Assembly (NCBI GenBank): GCA_964406155.1
Contig: CAYOQR010000009.1
Coordinates: 53,752-117,751 of the forward strand
Source: Dongia_B sp964406155
GTDB taxonomy: Bacteria; Pseudomonadota; Alphaproteobacteria; Dongiales; Dongiaceae
Direction of reading: 5' to 3'
Length of the DNA: 64,000 nucleotides
Shown here: one piece after another, positions 8,199-17,139 of the stretch
Position numbering within the stretch: position 1 is the first letter of the stretch
How the letters are laid out: every line of letters starts with the position of its first letter
Program-made: the position numbers and the translations under genes
Notes under the pieces: generated by a model
What the model was told of the DNA's origin: nothing
The model's input: the letters and a program-made list of their open reading frames with translations, nothing else
Database searches by the model: none

Positions 8199-9275
8199 AT
8201 GCTGCATAAGCCACTGCCCAATTCTGGCGCGCATCGGCCGGTCTTGAGCGAGCTTTCGGATCGCTCGCGCGAAATCTTCCGGCTGGTGGTCGACGCCTAT
8301 GTCGAGACGGGCGAGCCCGTGGGCTCGCGCACGCTCTCGCGCCTGCTCGGCTCCAGCCTGTCGCCGGCGACCATCCGCAACGTTATGTCGGATCTCGAGG
8401 AAGTGGGGCTTCTGTTCTCGCCCCATACCTCGGCGGGACGCCTGCCGACCGATCTCGGATTGCGGCTCTTCGTCGACGGGCTGATGGAAGTGGGCGGCCT
8501 GACCGAGGCCGACCGCGCCGCCATCGACGGCAAATGCAATGTCGTCGGCCGCAGCTTGCCGGAGGTGCTGGAGCAGGCGACCACCATGCTCTCGGGCCTC
8601 GGCCGCTGTGCCGGCCTGGTGGTGGCGCCGAAGAGCGAGCGGCCGCTCAAGCATATCGAATTCGTCTATCTCGGCCCCGGCCGTGCCCTGGTGGTGCTGG
8701 TGACCGAAGGCGGCATGGTGGAAAACCGCCTGATCGACCTGCCGCTCGGCCTGCCGGCCTCCAGCCTGATGGAGGCCACCAACTACCTCAACAGCCGCCT
8801 GGTCGGCCGCACCATCGGCATGGCCCATGACGAGATCCTGCGCGAACTGGAAAGCGCCCGGGCGGAGCTCGACCTGCTCTCCCGCAAGGTGGTGGAGGCG
8901 GGCCTCGCCACCTGGGCCAACGGCTCCAAGGACGGCGCGCTGATCGTGCGCGGCCAGGCGCATCTCCTGGATGAGGTGACCGAGGTCGCCGATCTCGAGC
9001 GCCTGCGCGGGTTGTTCGCCGCGCTGGAGACCAAGGAGCAGCTCCTGAAGCTGCTGGAAACCGCCGACGATGCCGATGGGGTGCAGATCTTCATCGGCGC
9101 CGAAAGCCAGCTTTTCGGCTTGGCCGGCTGTTCGGCGGTGATCTCGCCCTATCGCGACAGCAACCGCCAGCTAATTGGCGCCATCGGTGTGATCGGCCCC
9201 AGCCGGCTGAATTACGCCCGTATCATTCCCATGGTGGATTACACCGCCAAGGTGATCAGCCGTATTCTCGGCTGA
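8199..9275 (+). CDS. hrcA: Heat-inducible transcription repressor HrcA
   Basis: HrcA binds CIRCE operators and represses chaperone genes until heat or misfolded protein inactivates it. The 358-residue protein has the N-terminal winged helix (LSDRSREIFRLVVDAYVETGEPVGSRTLSR read in parts, then SPATIRNVMSDLEEVG, SPHTSAGRLPTDLG), the inserted dimerisation domain and the C-terminal GAF-like part ending IGPSRLNYARIIPMVDYTA. It is followed 49 nt later by grpE, the usual alphaproteobacterial pair. I found no perfect TTAGCACTC/GAGTGCTAA CIRCE in this window, so its operator probably sits elsewhere (for example at groESL). Confidence 0.97.
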   Translation: MLHKPLPNSGAHRPVLSELSDRSREIFRLVVDAYVETGEPVGSRTLSRLLGSSLSPATIRNVMSDLEEVGLLFSPHTSAGRLPTDLGLRLFVDGLMEVGGLTEADRAAIDGKCNVVGRSLPEVLEQATTMLSGLGRCAGLVVAPKSERPLKHIEFVYLGPGRALVVLVTEGGMVENRLIDLPLGLPASSLMEATNYLNSRLVGRTIGMAHDEILRELESARAELDLLSRKVVEAGLATWANGSKDGALIVRGQAHLLDEVTEVADLERLRGLFAALETKEQLLKLLETADDADGVQIFIGAESQLFGLAGCSAVISPYRDSNRQLIGAIGVIGPSRLNYARIIPMVDYTAKVISRILG

Positions 9276-9324
9276 TCGATCCGTTTCACCCGTATCGATC
9301 GTTTCGAAGGAGAATAAGGTCACC

Positions 9325-9957
9325 ATGATGACCGATGACAAGATCACGCAGCCCGGCGACCAGAGCGCCAATGGCAATGAGAATTCGGCCACGGAAAATG
9401 CGGCCGCGCAGAATCCGGGCGCTGAAGACGCGCTGACGCTTGCCCAGCAGGAAGCCGCGTCGCTGAAGGATCAGTTGCTGCGCGCCTTGGCGGAAACCGA
9501 GAACGTGCGCCGCCGGGCGGCCCGCGACAAGGAGGACGCAGCCAAATTCGCCATGGCCGGTTTCGCCCGCGAAATGCTCGCCGTGGCGGACAATCTCGGC
9601 CGGGCGCTGGAGGCGATTTCGCCGGAGGCCCTGGAAAAGGACGAGGCGCTGAAGAGCCTCTATGACGGCGTGCAGGCGACGGCACGGCAGCTCGACACCG
9701 CCTTCGAGAAGCAGGCGATCAAGAAGATCACGCCGCTCGGCGAGAAATTCGACAGCAATCTGCATCAGGCCATGTTCGAGGTGCCGGGCACCGATCAACC
9801 GGGCGGCACCGTCGTCCAGGTGTTGCAGGCCGGCTATACGCTGAACGACCGGCTGCTGCGGCCCGCCATGGTGGGTGTCGCCAAGGCTCAGCCTGCCGCC
9901 GGCACTCAGCCGGCCGGCGAGGAGGGGGCCGCCGGCCGAGTCGACACGACCGCCTGA
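9325..9957 (+). CDS. grpE: Nucleotide exchange factor GrpE
   Basis: GrpE is the DnaK co-chaperone that releases ADP from DnaK. The 210-residue protein has an acidic, Asn/Ala-rich flexible N-terminus (about residues 1-40), a long coiled coil (LAQQEAASLKDQLLRALAE, RRRAARDKEDAAKFA) and the C-terminal beta domain (NLHQAMFEVPGTDQPGGTV, LNDRLLRPAMVGVAK). A strong Shine-Dalgarno (GAAGGAGA) precedes ATG 9325. It follows hrcA on the same strand and works with DnaK/DnaJ encoded 9-12 kb downstream. Confidence 0.97.
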   Translation: MMTDDKITQPGDQSANGNENSATENAAAQNPGAEDALTLAQQEAASLKDQLLRALAETENVRRRAARDKEDAAKFAMAGFAREMLAVADNLGRALEAISPEALEKDEALKSLYDGVQATARQLDTAFEKQAIKKITPLGEKFDSNLHQAMFEVPGTDQPGGTVVQVLQAGYTLNDRLLRPAMVGVAKAQPAAGTQPAGEEGAAGRVDTTA

Positions 9958-10115
9958 GCGGCTGCCGTCGACTGGATTTCCGGGTTGGGCCGGTGAGGGG
10001 TGGCGATATTTCGCGGCGGTGACAGCTTGCGGATTCCCAAAGCGCCGGCAACCGATTAAATTGCCGCGAGACCGCAGAACAACCGTCGGCACCGCTGATC
10101 GCAGCCGGCGAGGTG

Positions 10116-10143
10116 GCTTTGGGATGACCGCTTTGGGATGACC
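10116..10143. repeat. Perfect 14-bp tandem duplication over the LysR start codon
   Basis: The unit GCTTTGGGATGACC occurs twice in tandem (10116-10129 and 10130-10143). Each copy has an ATG. The upstream ATG (10124) opens a five-codon frame, MTALG, whose TGA overlaps the ATG of the regulator at 10138. Confidence 0.9.
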
Positions 10144-11055
10144 GGCGTGGCTGAACGACAATACCGACGGCAACTGCCGCCCCTCAATGCCCTGCGTGCC
10201 TTCGAAGCCGTGGCGCGCTCGCTGAGCTTCACCAAGGCGGCGGATCAGCTCCTGGTCACCCAGAGTGCCGTGAGCCGCCAGGTGAAGAATCTGGAAGATA
10301 TCCTCGGTGTCGCCCTGCTGAAGCGCAAGGGCACGTTGGAACTGACCGAGGAGGGAAAGCGGCTGCTGCCGATCCTGACCGACAGCTTCGACCGCATCGC
10401 CGATGTCATCGCCGGCTTCCGCCAGGCCCGTAGCAAGCCGCCGCTGATCCTCTCGATCCCGCCAACCTTCGCGCATCGGATGATGCTGCCGCGCCTGGCC
10501 GGCTTTCAGCGTACTCACCCGGATCTGGAAATCCGCATCGAGACGCCGCCCAGCAATATCGATTTCGACGCGGCGCCGGTGGATCTCGCGATCTATTTCG
10601 GCGACGTGAAGATCGACGACATGATCGTCGATCTCCTGATGCAGGAAGAGATGACGCCGGTCTGCAGCCCCGCCGTGGCGGCGGGCGCCAGCGATCTCGC
10701 CGCCCTGTTGAAGAAGGGGCCGCTGCTGCATATCCGTCAGGGCGAGGAGCTGCATCACTGCTGGTCGATCTTCGTGCGCCAGGCGGGTCTCGACGGCGTC
10801 TCGGTGAAACGCGGCCTGGTGGTGGAAACCGCTGACCAGGCGGTGCAACTGGCGATGAATGATGGCGGCATCGCCGTGGTCGATATCCGGATGTGCCCGG
10901 AGGAGCTTGCTTCCGGCAAGCTGATCGTGCCCTTCGACCGCTCGGTGGTGTCGGGCCGCAACTACTTCCTGGTCAGCCGCGCCGAGGAAATCGAGATTCC
11001 CCGCATCGCCGCCTTCCGCGCCTGGGTGCTGGATCAGTTCGCCAAGGATTTGTGA
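10138..11055 (+). CDS. LysR-family transcriptional regulator, GcvA-like
   Basis: A 305-residue LysR-type regulator. The N-terminal helix-turn-helix reads LPPLNALRAFEAVARSLSFTK (here split for length), AADQLLVTQSAVSRQVKNLE and GVALLKRKG. The C-terminal part is a periplasmic-binding-protein-like effector domain (DLAIYFGD, ADQAVQLAMNDGGIAVVD). The LNALRAFEA opening and overall layout resemble GcvA-type members. No divergent target gene is adjacent: grpE is upstream in the same direction and the PAP2-like gene is convergent. The regulon is therefore unknown. The start codon sits in a 14-bp duplication that creates an overlapping mini-ORF. Confidence 0.9.
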   Translation: MTGVAERQYRRQLPPLNALRAFEAVARSLSFTKAADQLLVTQSAVSRQVKNLEDILGVALLKRKGTLELTEEGKRLLPILTDSFDRIADVIAGFRQARSKPPLILSIPPTFAHRMMLPRLAGFQRTHPDLEIRIETPPSNIDFDAAPVDLAIYFGDVKIDDMIVDLLMQEEMTPVCSPAVAAGASDLAALLKKGPLLHIRQGEELHHCWSIFVRQAGLDGVSVKRGLVVETADQAVQLAMNDGGIAVVDIRMCPEELASGKLIVPFDRSVVSGRNYFLVSRAEEIEIPRIAAFRAWVLDQFAKDL

Positions 11056-11067
11056 ATATATTTTAGC

Positions 11068-12016
11068 TTATGTGCCCTGACTCAATATTGGTTTGGGGCG
11101 CATGGCGTATCGCCAGCTCCAATAAACAGTCACCGCGAGAAGCCCGCCGGCAATAAGATCGACCAGATAGTGCCCGCCGAAAGTAGGTATGCCTGCGATC
11201 AGTATCAAATTAGCGATTAGTACTGGATAACGCAGATAGATGATTTGCCACGCCGTCAAAATCAAAATGACGCTAAGGACGGTGTGGTAAGATGGAAAAA
11301 TTACGAGTCCGGTGAATTGATTGGGGTGTAGCACGGCGATGAGACCGTCGTGGGCAGCCTTGATCTCGTCAACATAGAACGCGACGCCGTGATCGGGTAT
11401 CTGATAATGGTGATAGGGGCCCAGCGCAGGCAATATCGACCCTACGAGTACCGTGAAAATTCCTGCAATTACGATCACGGCCATCATGTCACTCAAAGCG
11501 CGAAATCTGCCGGAAAGCCCGAGAAAGAGTGCCAGAAACCCGATCTGTATAATTGGTGATCTGTAGAGCCAGCTCATGGTTATGACGATGTTAGGATGCC
11601 GGCTGAGCATTTCCACATAAGCGGCCCAGTTGAAGCCGAGCCATTGGTCCCATGAAGCAAACAGCTGATCCTGCATTGGATATGCCAACCCGATTGCAAG
11701 ATAATTGAGGATACCAGCAGCAACGGGAAAGCCACCCAATATGGACAGCGATAGCAGCGTGGTAGAAAGACGGGGAGCCGGTCGCAGCGTTATATAAATA
11801 ACGGCAAGAATACCCAACAATCCGGGGGGGGCATACCAGCGCAGCAAATAGCGATCGGGTATCCACGACAATTGGAATCTGCATTAGCCAGACAACGTCT
11901 ACGACAGCGATGGCCAATATCAGGGCTATGAGCACTAGATAAGCGCGCCAGTCGACAGCGAGCGGCTCTTTTATGATGAGTGGCCGAGTCAGTGTGCTGA
12001 TCGCTGCTGAGATCAT
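11068..12016 (-). pseudogene. PAP2-superfamily membrane protein interrupted by a frameshift at an 8-G run
   Basis: Two overlapping minus-strand frames make one protein. The first (ATG 12016) encodes a membrane helix region ending ...DTRSLFAALVCPP. The second encodes the rest (PPGLLGILAVIY... to 11068) with multiple helices and the PAP2-like signature IFPSYHTVLSV plus GGHYLVDLIAGG, as in PAP2/inositolphosphotransferase-type phosphatases. The frames meet at a run of eight G on the plus strand (11824-11831); removing one base restores a single ~315-residue protein. The gene and its flanks (about 11056-12190) are visibly richer in A+T than neighbours. This may be a true lesion, a slippage-prone contingency tract, or a sequencing error. 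A TTG at 11871 could start the downstream part alone. Confidence 0.78.
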
Positions 12017-12192
12017 GATAAGAGTGTTCTCGCTACCTCGTTATGCGACATGAGTAGACGGTCGATTAGAAGTGAGTTTGGTTAACAATCCCTTGCAAGA
12101 ACTTGACTGTAACCACAGAGATATGCTGCGGGTCGTCTGGTCCCCTCCCGAGTTCAGTAAATTTGAGGATTACGGTTGTGATCGATGCGGTG

Positions 12193-12795
12193 CTACCAGC
12201 CGCCGCGATGCAGCCAGTCTTCCACCATCGGCAGGCGGTCGGCGCCCCAGAAGGGCTCGCCATCGGCGATGATGAAGGGCGAGCCGAAGATGCCGCGCCG
12301 CATCGCTTCGTCGTTTATGGCCCGCAATTTCGCCTTCAGCATCGGATCGGCCAGTGCCGGCCGCAAGTGATCGCGATCGGCGCCGAGACCGGCGGCGAGG
12401 GTCAGGATCTCCTCCGGCTCGTGTATCGCGCGGCCCTCGCTGAAATAGGTCCGGAAGACGGCGAGAACGAAGGGAGCTGTGAGATCGGGACGGGCGGCTT
12501 CCAGCCAATAGAAGGCCCGTGCGGCGGCGAGTGTCGCCGCCGGAAAGCCGGCCGGCAGGGTGAAGGGGATGCCGGCGCGGCGGGCGAGGCGCATCCAGTC
12601 GTGCCGGGCGTAGTCGCCCCGGACCGGCATGTTCGCCAGCGGCTGCATGCCGGTCGCGGCGAAGGCGGTGCCGAGCAGGAAGGGGCGCCAGATCAGCGGC
12701 CGTCGATGACGTGCCGCCAGGGCCTCGATCTCCAAGGCGGCGAAATAGGCATAGGGTGAGCTGAAATCGAACCAGAATTCGATCTCTCCGGTCAT
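12193..12795 (-). CDS. 2-hydroxychromene-2-carboxylate isomerase / DsbA-family oxidoreductase
   Basis: About 200 residues with the DsbA-like thioredoxin fold found in HCCA isomerases and kappa-class GSTs. It opens IEFWFDFSSPYAYFAA, where the usual CxxC is replaced by S-S-P, then RPLIWRPFLLG, DYARHDWMRLARRAG and the C-terminal GIFGSPFIIADGEPFWGADRL. These enzymes use glutathione and isomerise hydroxychromene carboxylates in naphthalene-type pathways, but most genomic members act on unknown substrates. No aromatic catabolism genes are adjacent. ATG 12795 is used; ATG 12828 is an in-frame alternative with GGAG upstream. Confidence 0.88.
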   Translation of the reverse strand: MTGEIEFWFDFSSPYAYFAALEIEALAARHRRPLIWRPFLLGTAFAATGMQPLANMPVRGDYARHDWMRLARRAGIPFTLPAGFPAATLAAARAFYWLEAARPDLTAPFVLAVFRTYFSEGRAIHEPEEILTLAAGLGADRDHLRPALADPMLKAKLRAINDEAMRRGIFGSPFIIADGEPFWGADRLPMVEDWLHRGGW

Positions 12796-13095
12796 TCCCG
12801 CTTCCCCATCATTCGGCCTTCCGCTCATTTCCGCATCTCCGTCGCCAGCCTCACGCTAGGCAGCCGGACAGCGCCGGTCAAATCTCGCCATATCGCCGCA
12901 CGGAGTGATGGACCGCACCAACAGCATAAACGGCTCCATCGCTTCCGGATGCGCGGGGCCGGCCGGAATTGACGGCCAGGATCGCGCTTTCCATACTGGG
13001 CGGACGCTGGACCGATCCGCCGATTGCGGTTCATGGAACCGCCTTCGTTCAGACAATGCTCGGCATCGGTCCCGCCACGCGATCGGGGGAGATCC

Positions 13096-14292
13096 ATGAT
13101 GACCTTGCGACAGATGATGCTGGCAAAGGCGATCTTTGCCACTGTGACGATCTGGGTGACGATCTCGGCGTCAATCTTGGCCCTGGCCGGCTTCGCCAGC
13201 GGCCCGGCCGCCGCCGCATCCTGCAGCGATATCGGCAAATCGAAATGCCGCATCCAGCTCATGACCGGCATCAGCATGACCTATCTCGAAACCGGGCCGG
13301 AAAGCGGCGATGCCGTGATCCTGATCCATGGCCTGACCGACAGCGTGCGCTCCTGGGCGCCGGCGATGCAGGCGCTGCATGCCGACAATCCGAAGCTGCA
13401 CATCCTGGCGATCGATCAGCGCGGTCATGGCGCGAGTTCGATGCCACCCAATGCCGCCTGCGCGCCGGCGCCGGAGAAATGCTTCCGCATGAGCGATTTC
13501 GCCGACGACCTCGTCGCCTTCATGCAGGCGAAGAAGATCCGCAAGGCGACATTGGCCGGGCATTCGCTCGGCAGCTTCGTTGTGCAGGAAGTGGCCCTGC
13601 AGCATCCAGAGCTGGTCGAGCGCGCGATCCTCGTCGCCACCTCGACCAGGGGTGTCGATAATGTCGCCTTGCGCGATTATGTGCTGAAGGAACCCGTGGA
13701 AGGGACCTGGCGTAAGCGGCTGGAGGCCAAGGGCAAGGTGTATCCTGAGGACTTCTACACCCTGCGGCCGCTCGATGTCGGCTATGACACGGTGGATTGG
13801 ATCGCCAAGAACTGGGTGGTCGATCCGGTCGCCAATCCCGCCTTCCTGAAACCCTATGTGCCGGAAACCGCCGCCGTCCGGCTGGGGACCTGGATCGGCG
13901 CCACCAAGGCCCTGCTGGCGACCGACAATACCGACCGGCTGAAAAAGCTCTCCGTGCCGACCCTGGTGCTCTGGGGCTCGCAGGACAACATCTTCCTGAA
14001 GGACCCCGACCAGATCGCGATCAAGGCGGCGCTGCGGCAAGCGGCGGCGGCGCAGCACATCACCTGGTACTGGAAGCAATATGGCAGCTTGCCGCTGCCG
14101 GCCTCGGGTGCCCAGGAAAGCGATATCGGCCACAATGTCCAATGGGGCGCGCCGAAAGAGGTGGCGGCGGATATTGACGCTTTCATCACCCAGGGCAAGC
14201 CCTTGCCGGGGCTGCCCCATAGCGACGCCCCGGCCAAGATCGACCGGGTGACCGTCGATCAGAGCAAATCGATCATCGAACCGCCGTTGTGA
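13096..14292 (+). CDS. Secreted alpha/beta hydrolase
   Basis: A 398-residue protein with an N-terminal signal segment (hydrophobic stretch within residues 12-45, ending near PAAAAS), so probably periplasmic. The alpha/beta-hydrolase fold is clear: oxyanion HG in VILIHGLTDS, IDQRGHGAS, nucleophile Ser157 in AGHSLGSF, acid in WGSQDNIF and catalytic His in ESDIGHNVQ. ATG 13096 has GGGGAGA just upstream. The substrate is unknown; esterase, lipase or haloperoxidase-like activity are all possible. The C-terminal ~40 residues are outside the fold. Confidence 0.85.
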   Translation: MMTLRQMMLAKAIFATVTIWVTISASILALAGFASGPAAAASCSDIGKSKCRIQLMTGISMTYLETGPESGDAVILIHGLTDSVRSWAPAMQALHADNPKLHILAIDQRGHGASSMPPNAACAPAPEKCFRMSDFADDLVAFMQAKKIRKATLAGHSLGSFVVQEVALQHPELVERAILVATSTRGVDNVALRDYVLKEPVEGTWRKRLEAKGKVYPEDFYTLRPLDVGYDTVDWIAKNWVVDPVANPAFLKPYVPETAAVRLGTWIGATKALLATDNTDRLKKLSVPTLVLWGSQDNIFLKDPDQIAIKAALRQAAAAQHITWYWKQYGSLPLPASGAQESDIGHNVQWGAPKEVAADIDAFITQGKPLPGLPHSDAPAKIDRVTVDQSKSIIEPPL

Positions 14293-14335
14293 GCGTACAG
14301 CGTCGCGAGATCGCTGTGGGTCGGTGCGTCGTGCG

Positions 14336-15907
14336 TCAGTCGAACAGCAGTGCGAGCAGGCGTTCGATTTCCGGTCCGTAGCTGCGGTCGCCGCCATAGG
14401 CCGGGATGACGCCGCGGATCCGGTCGCGCAACGCGGCGACGGCCGGGGCCGGCCGCATGCCGCGCCCATCCGTTACGGCGTCCACCGCGACCAGGGCCGT
14501 GTAAAGCTCGTAGCCGAGAATCTGCCGGTTGAGCCGGTCGATGCGGCCGAGGCGGTCGAGTGCCGGGAAGATCATGGTCATCGCATCCTCCTGGCCGAAG
14601 GAGCTTTCGCCATGCATCAACGACGGAGCGATGGCGAGGCTGCGCAGTTCCGCCGTCAGGCCGAGCGCCGCCTTATGGAGGGTGATGAGGCCGGCATCGA
14701 GACCGGGGCGCTTCGCGAGCTGCGGCGCGAGGCCGCTCAGCCGCGCATCCAGCAGGCGATGCAGCCGCCGCTCCGCAAGGAGGCCGACCTGCATGGTCGC
14801 GAGGGACGCGGCCTCCACTGTCTGGGTCAGGGCGGCGGCGTGGAAATTGCCGCAGTGAAGAAGGTGATCCTTGGCCGGATCGGCTTCATCGGCGATGAAG
14901 GCCGGATTGTCGCCGATCGAAATCATCTCGGCCGCCGTGGCGGCGGCGAGATCGTCCAGGGCGCGGCGCGCGGCGGCATGGATCTGCGGGATGACGCGGA
15001 AGGAGACCGGTCCCTGTTTCGCCTGCCGCGTGATCTCGCTGTCGCGCAGCAAGTCGCGCAGTCTCGCCGTGGCATCATCCAGCCCGGGATCGCGGCGCAA
15101 TCTGCCGACCATCGGATCATAGGGCTCCAGGGGTGCGGCCAGGCCCTCGATGCTGCAGGCGGCGACCAGATCGGCGGTGCTCAAGGTGCGATCCAGCGAC
15201 CGCAGCAGATGATGCGCGACGGCGGGCGCCATCGCCGTGCCGTTGATCAGCGACAGGCCTTCCTTGGGCTGCGGCTCATAGGGTGCCGCACCCTGGGCGC
15301 GGTACCACAAATCGGCCGGTTGGGGATTGCCGGCCGTATCCAGGACGAAGCCTTCGCCGGTCAATACCTGGGCGAGATGGCAGAGCGGAATGATCTCGCC
15401 GGCCATGCCGAGCCCGGCCGAAGGCACATAGGGCGTCAGGCCGTCATTGAGGCGGTCGGCGAGAAAGCTGCAGAGCGCCGGCGTCACCGCGCAGGCGCCG
15501 TCCAGGAACTGCGCCAGCTTGATCAGCAGCGCGCCGCGCACGATCTCCGCCGCAAACGGCGCACCGATGGCGGCGGCCCGGCCCAGCAGAATCTGGCGCG
15601 GCAGCAGCGCCCGGTCCTCGGCATCGAGATCCTGCTTCGCCAAAGCGCCGAGGCCGGTGGTGACGCCGTAGCAAACGACCCCGGTTTCCAGATGCCGCAG
15701 GAAACGCTGCCGGTACCGGGCCACATGTTCCAAGGCGGCCGGCGCAACCTCTATCCGGGCACCGTCCCGGATCACCGCGTCATAAACTGCCGGGGTCAGG
15801 TCGGCCGTGCTGCCGAGGGTAATGGTGGCCGGAAAGGTCTCTTCGGATGCTGTCTCGGATGCCGGGGAATTTCGGGGATCGGACATGATGGAGCCTGCCT
15901 CGCGCAT
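14336..15907 (-). CDS. HAL/PAL-family aromatic amino acid lyase homolog lacking the MIO triad
   Basis: A 523-residue member of the histidine/phenylalanine ammonia-lyase superfamily by length and landmarks: VVCYGVTTGLGAL (the family Tyr), EGLSLINGT (Asn), KQGPVSFR with Gln and Arg, CGNFHAAAL (Phe) and FGQEDAMTM (Glu). The loop that normally contains Ala-Ser-Gly, which cyclises to the MIO electrophile, instead reads SAGLGMAGEIIPL: Met168-Ala169-Gly170. The family His in NLxxSH is Arg (ILLGRAAAIG) and the Tyr of the QDPYSLR motif is Val. MIO chemistry therefore seems impossible; the function is probably different or non-catalytic. It is divergent from an OCD-family gene. Start ATG 15907 has AGGA 6 nt upstream. 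Confidence 0.85.
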   Translation of the reverse strand: MREAGSIMSDPRNSPASETASEETFPATITLGSTADLTPAVYDAVIRDGARIEVAPAALEHVARYRQRFLRHLETGVVCYGVTTGLGALAKQDLDAEDRALLPRQILLGRAAAIGAPFAAEIVRGALLIKLAQFLDGACAVTPALCSFLADRLNDGLTPYVPSAGLGMAGEIIPLCHLAQVLTGEGFVLDTAGNPQPADLWYRAQGAAPYEPQPKEGLSLINGTAMAPAVAHHLLRSLDRTLSTADLVAACSIEGLAAPLEPYDPMVGRLRRDPGLDDATARLRDLLRDSEITRQAKQGPVSFRVIPQIHAAARRALDDLAAATAAEMISIGDNPAFIADEADPAKDHLLHCGNFHAAALTQTVEAASLATMQVGLLAERRLHRLLDARLSGLAPQLAKRPGLDAGLITLHKAALGLTAELRSLAIAPSLMHGESSFGQEDAMTMIFPALDRLGRIDRLNRQILGYELYTALVAVDAVTDGRGMRPAPAVAALRDRIRGVIPAYGGDRSYGPEIERLLALLFD

Positions 15908-15942
15908 CATCGTTCCTGCTGCAATTGCATATCGGCCGCGGT

Positions 15943-15956
15943 CCTGTCTATACAGG
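15943..15956. promoter_or_regulatory. Candidate operator between the divergent lyase-like and OCD-family genes
   Basis: CCTGTCTATACAGG is a dyad with 5-bp arms around CTAT, 36-49 bp upstream of the lyase-like start and about 105 bp upstream of the OCD-family start. It resembles TGTATATACA-type sites bound by HutC-like GntR regulators with one difference. No such regulator gene lies in the window. Confidence 0.45.
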
Positions 15957-16061
15957 TTGGCGGGACACAGAGCGCCAGGGCGGGCGGCAGCCTGATCCTG
16001 CTACCGCCATCGCGTCTCCCGCCGTCTCGTCGCCCACCTCGTCATATGGAGGTTCACGATC

Positions 16062-17081
16062 ATGTCGCAAGCCGATCCGTCGCCGATCCATCTCACTTAT
16101 CTGAATGGCCCGGATGTGGCGCAGCTTGCCCTTAGCAATGACGAGATCCTGGCGGCGGTGGAGGCGGGGCTGAAAGCCCAGGGGCTCGGCCAGACGGTGA
16201 TCGAGCCGCGCGTCCATCTGGTACCGGAAAGTTCCGACAAGGGCCATTTCAACGTGCTGCGCGGCGTGGTCAAGCCGCTCGGCTTTGCCGGGGTCAAGGT
16301 GGTCGGCGATTTCGTCGACAATTATCAGCGCGGCCTGCCCTCGGAAATGGCGCTGCTCAATCTGTTCGATCCCGAGACCGGCATGCCGAGGGCGATCCTG
16401 GATGCGACTGGCATCACCGATATGCGCACCGGCGCCCTGACGGCGATCGGCGCCAAGCATCTCGCCCGCAAGGATGCGAAAGTGCTCGGTCATGTCGGCG
16501 CCCGGGGCACGGCCTATTGGAACGTGCGGCTGCTCGACCATCTCTTCGGCTTCGACGAGATCCGCGTGCATTCAAGGCGCCCGGAAAGCCGCCAGGCCTT
16601 CGCCGAGCGGCTCAGCCGCGATCTCGGCAAGAAAGTCGTGGCGACAGATGACTGGGAGAGTTGCGTGCGAGGGGCCGATATCATCGTCGAGGCCTCGCGC
16701 CTGCCGCGCCCGGAACCGATGCTGAAAACGGCCTGGATCAAGAAGGGTGCCTTTGTTGTGCCCTATGGCACGATGAGTGCGGTCGAGCTGTCGCTGACGG
16801 ATATCATGGACAAGATGGTGGTGGACGATTGGGGCCAGTGCCGCAAGGGCCTGCCGTTCGGTGCCCTGCGCGCCCATGTCGACAGCGACCGGCTGAGCGA
16901 GGCCAATCTGCATGCCGAGCTCGGGCAGATCGTCGCCGGCCTGAAGCCCGGCCGCGAAAGCCCGGACGAGACCAATCTCCTCTGGCATCGCGGCCTTAGC
17001 CTCAGCGATATCGCCCTCGGCGCCGCCTTGCTGGAGAAGGCGCAGCGCCTGGGGATCGGCCAGCAATTGCGCTTCGCCTGA
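16062..17081 (+). CDS. Ornithine cyclodeaminase / mu-crystallin family protein
   Basis: A 339-residue member of the OCD/mu-crystallin family, which includes NAD(P)-linked ornithine cyclodeaminase, alanine dehydrogenase and ketimine reductases. Visible landmarks: VIEPRVHLVP, GFAGVKVVGDFVDN, LDATGITDMRTGALTAIGAKHLA (substrate Arg), the dinucleotide-binding segment VLGHVGARGTAYW and ADIIVEAS. Where ornithine cyclodeaminase has its catalytic Asp in a VGAD-like motif, this protein reads VPYGTMSAVEL, so true cyclodeamination is doubtful. A strong Shine-Dalgarno (TGGAGG) precedes ATG 16062. Divergence from the MIO-less lyase homolog suggests shared regulation and a shared substrate. Confidence 0.85.
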   Translation: MSQADPSPIHLTYLNGPDVAQLALSNDEILAAVEAGLKAQGLGQTVIEPRVHLVPESSDKGHFNVLRGVVKPLGFAGVKVVGDFVDNYQRGLPSEMALLNLFDPETGMPRAILDATGITDMRTGALTAIGAKHLARKDAKVLGHVGARGTAYWNVRLLDHLFGFDEIRVHSRRPESRQAFAERLSRDLGKKVVATDDWESCVRGADIIVEASRLPRPEPMLKTAWIKKGAFVVPYGTMSAVELSLTDIMDKMVVDDWGQCRKGLPFGALRAHVDSDRLSEANLHAELGQIVAGLKPGRESPDETNLLWHRGLSLSDIALGAALLEKAQRLGIGQQLRFA

Positions 17082-17139
17082 TGCCCTTATCCCGGTAGGG
17101 GCTTTCGGTTAAGGTGGCACGCCATTTGACCCGTTTCCG

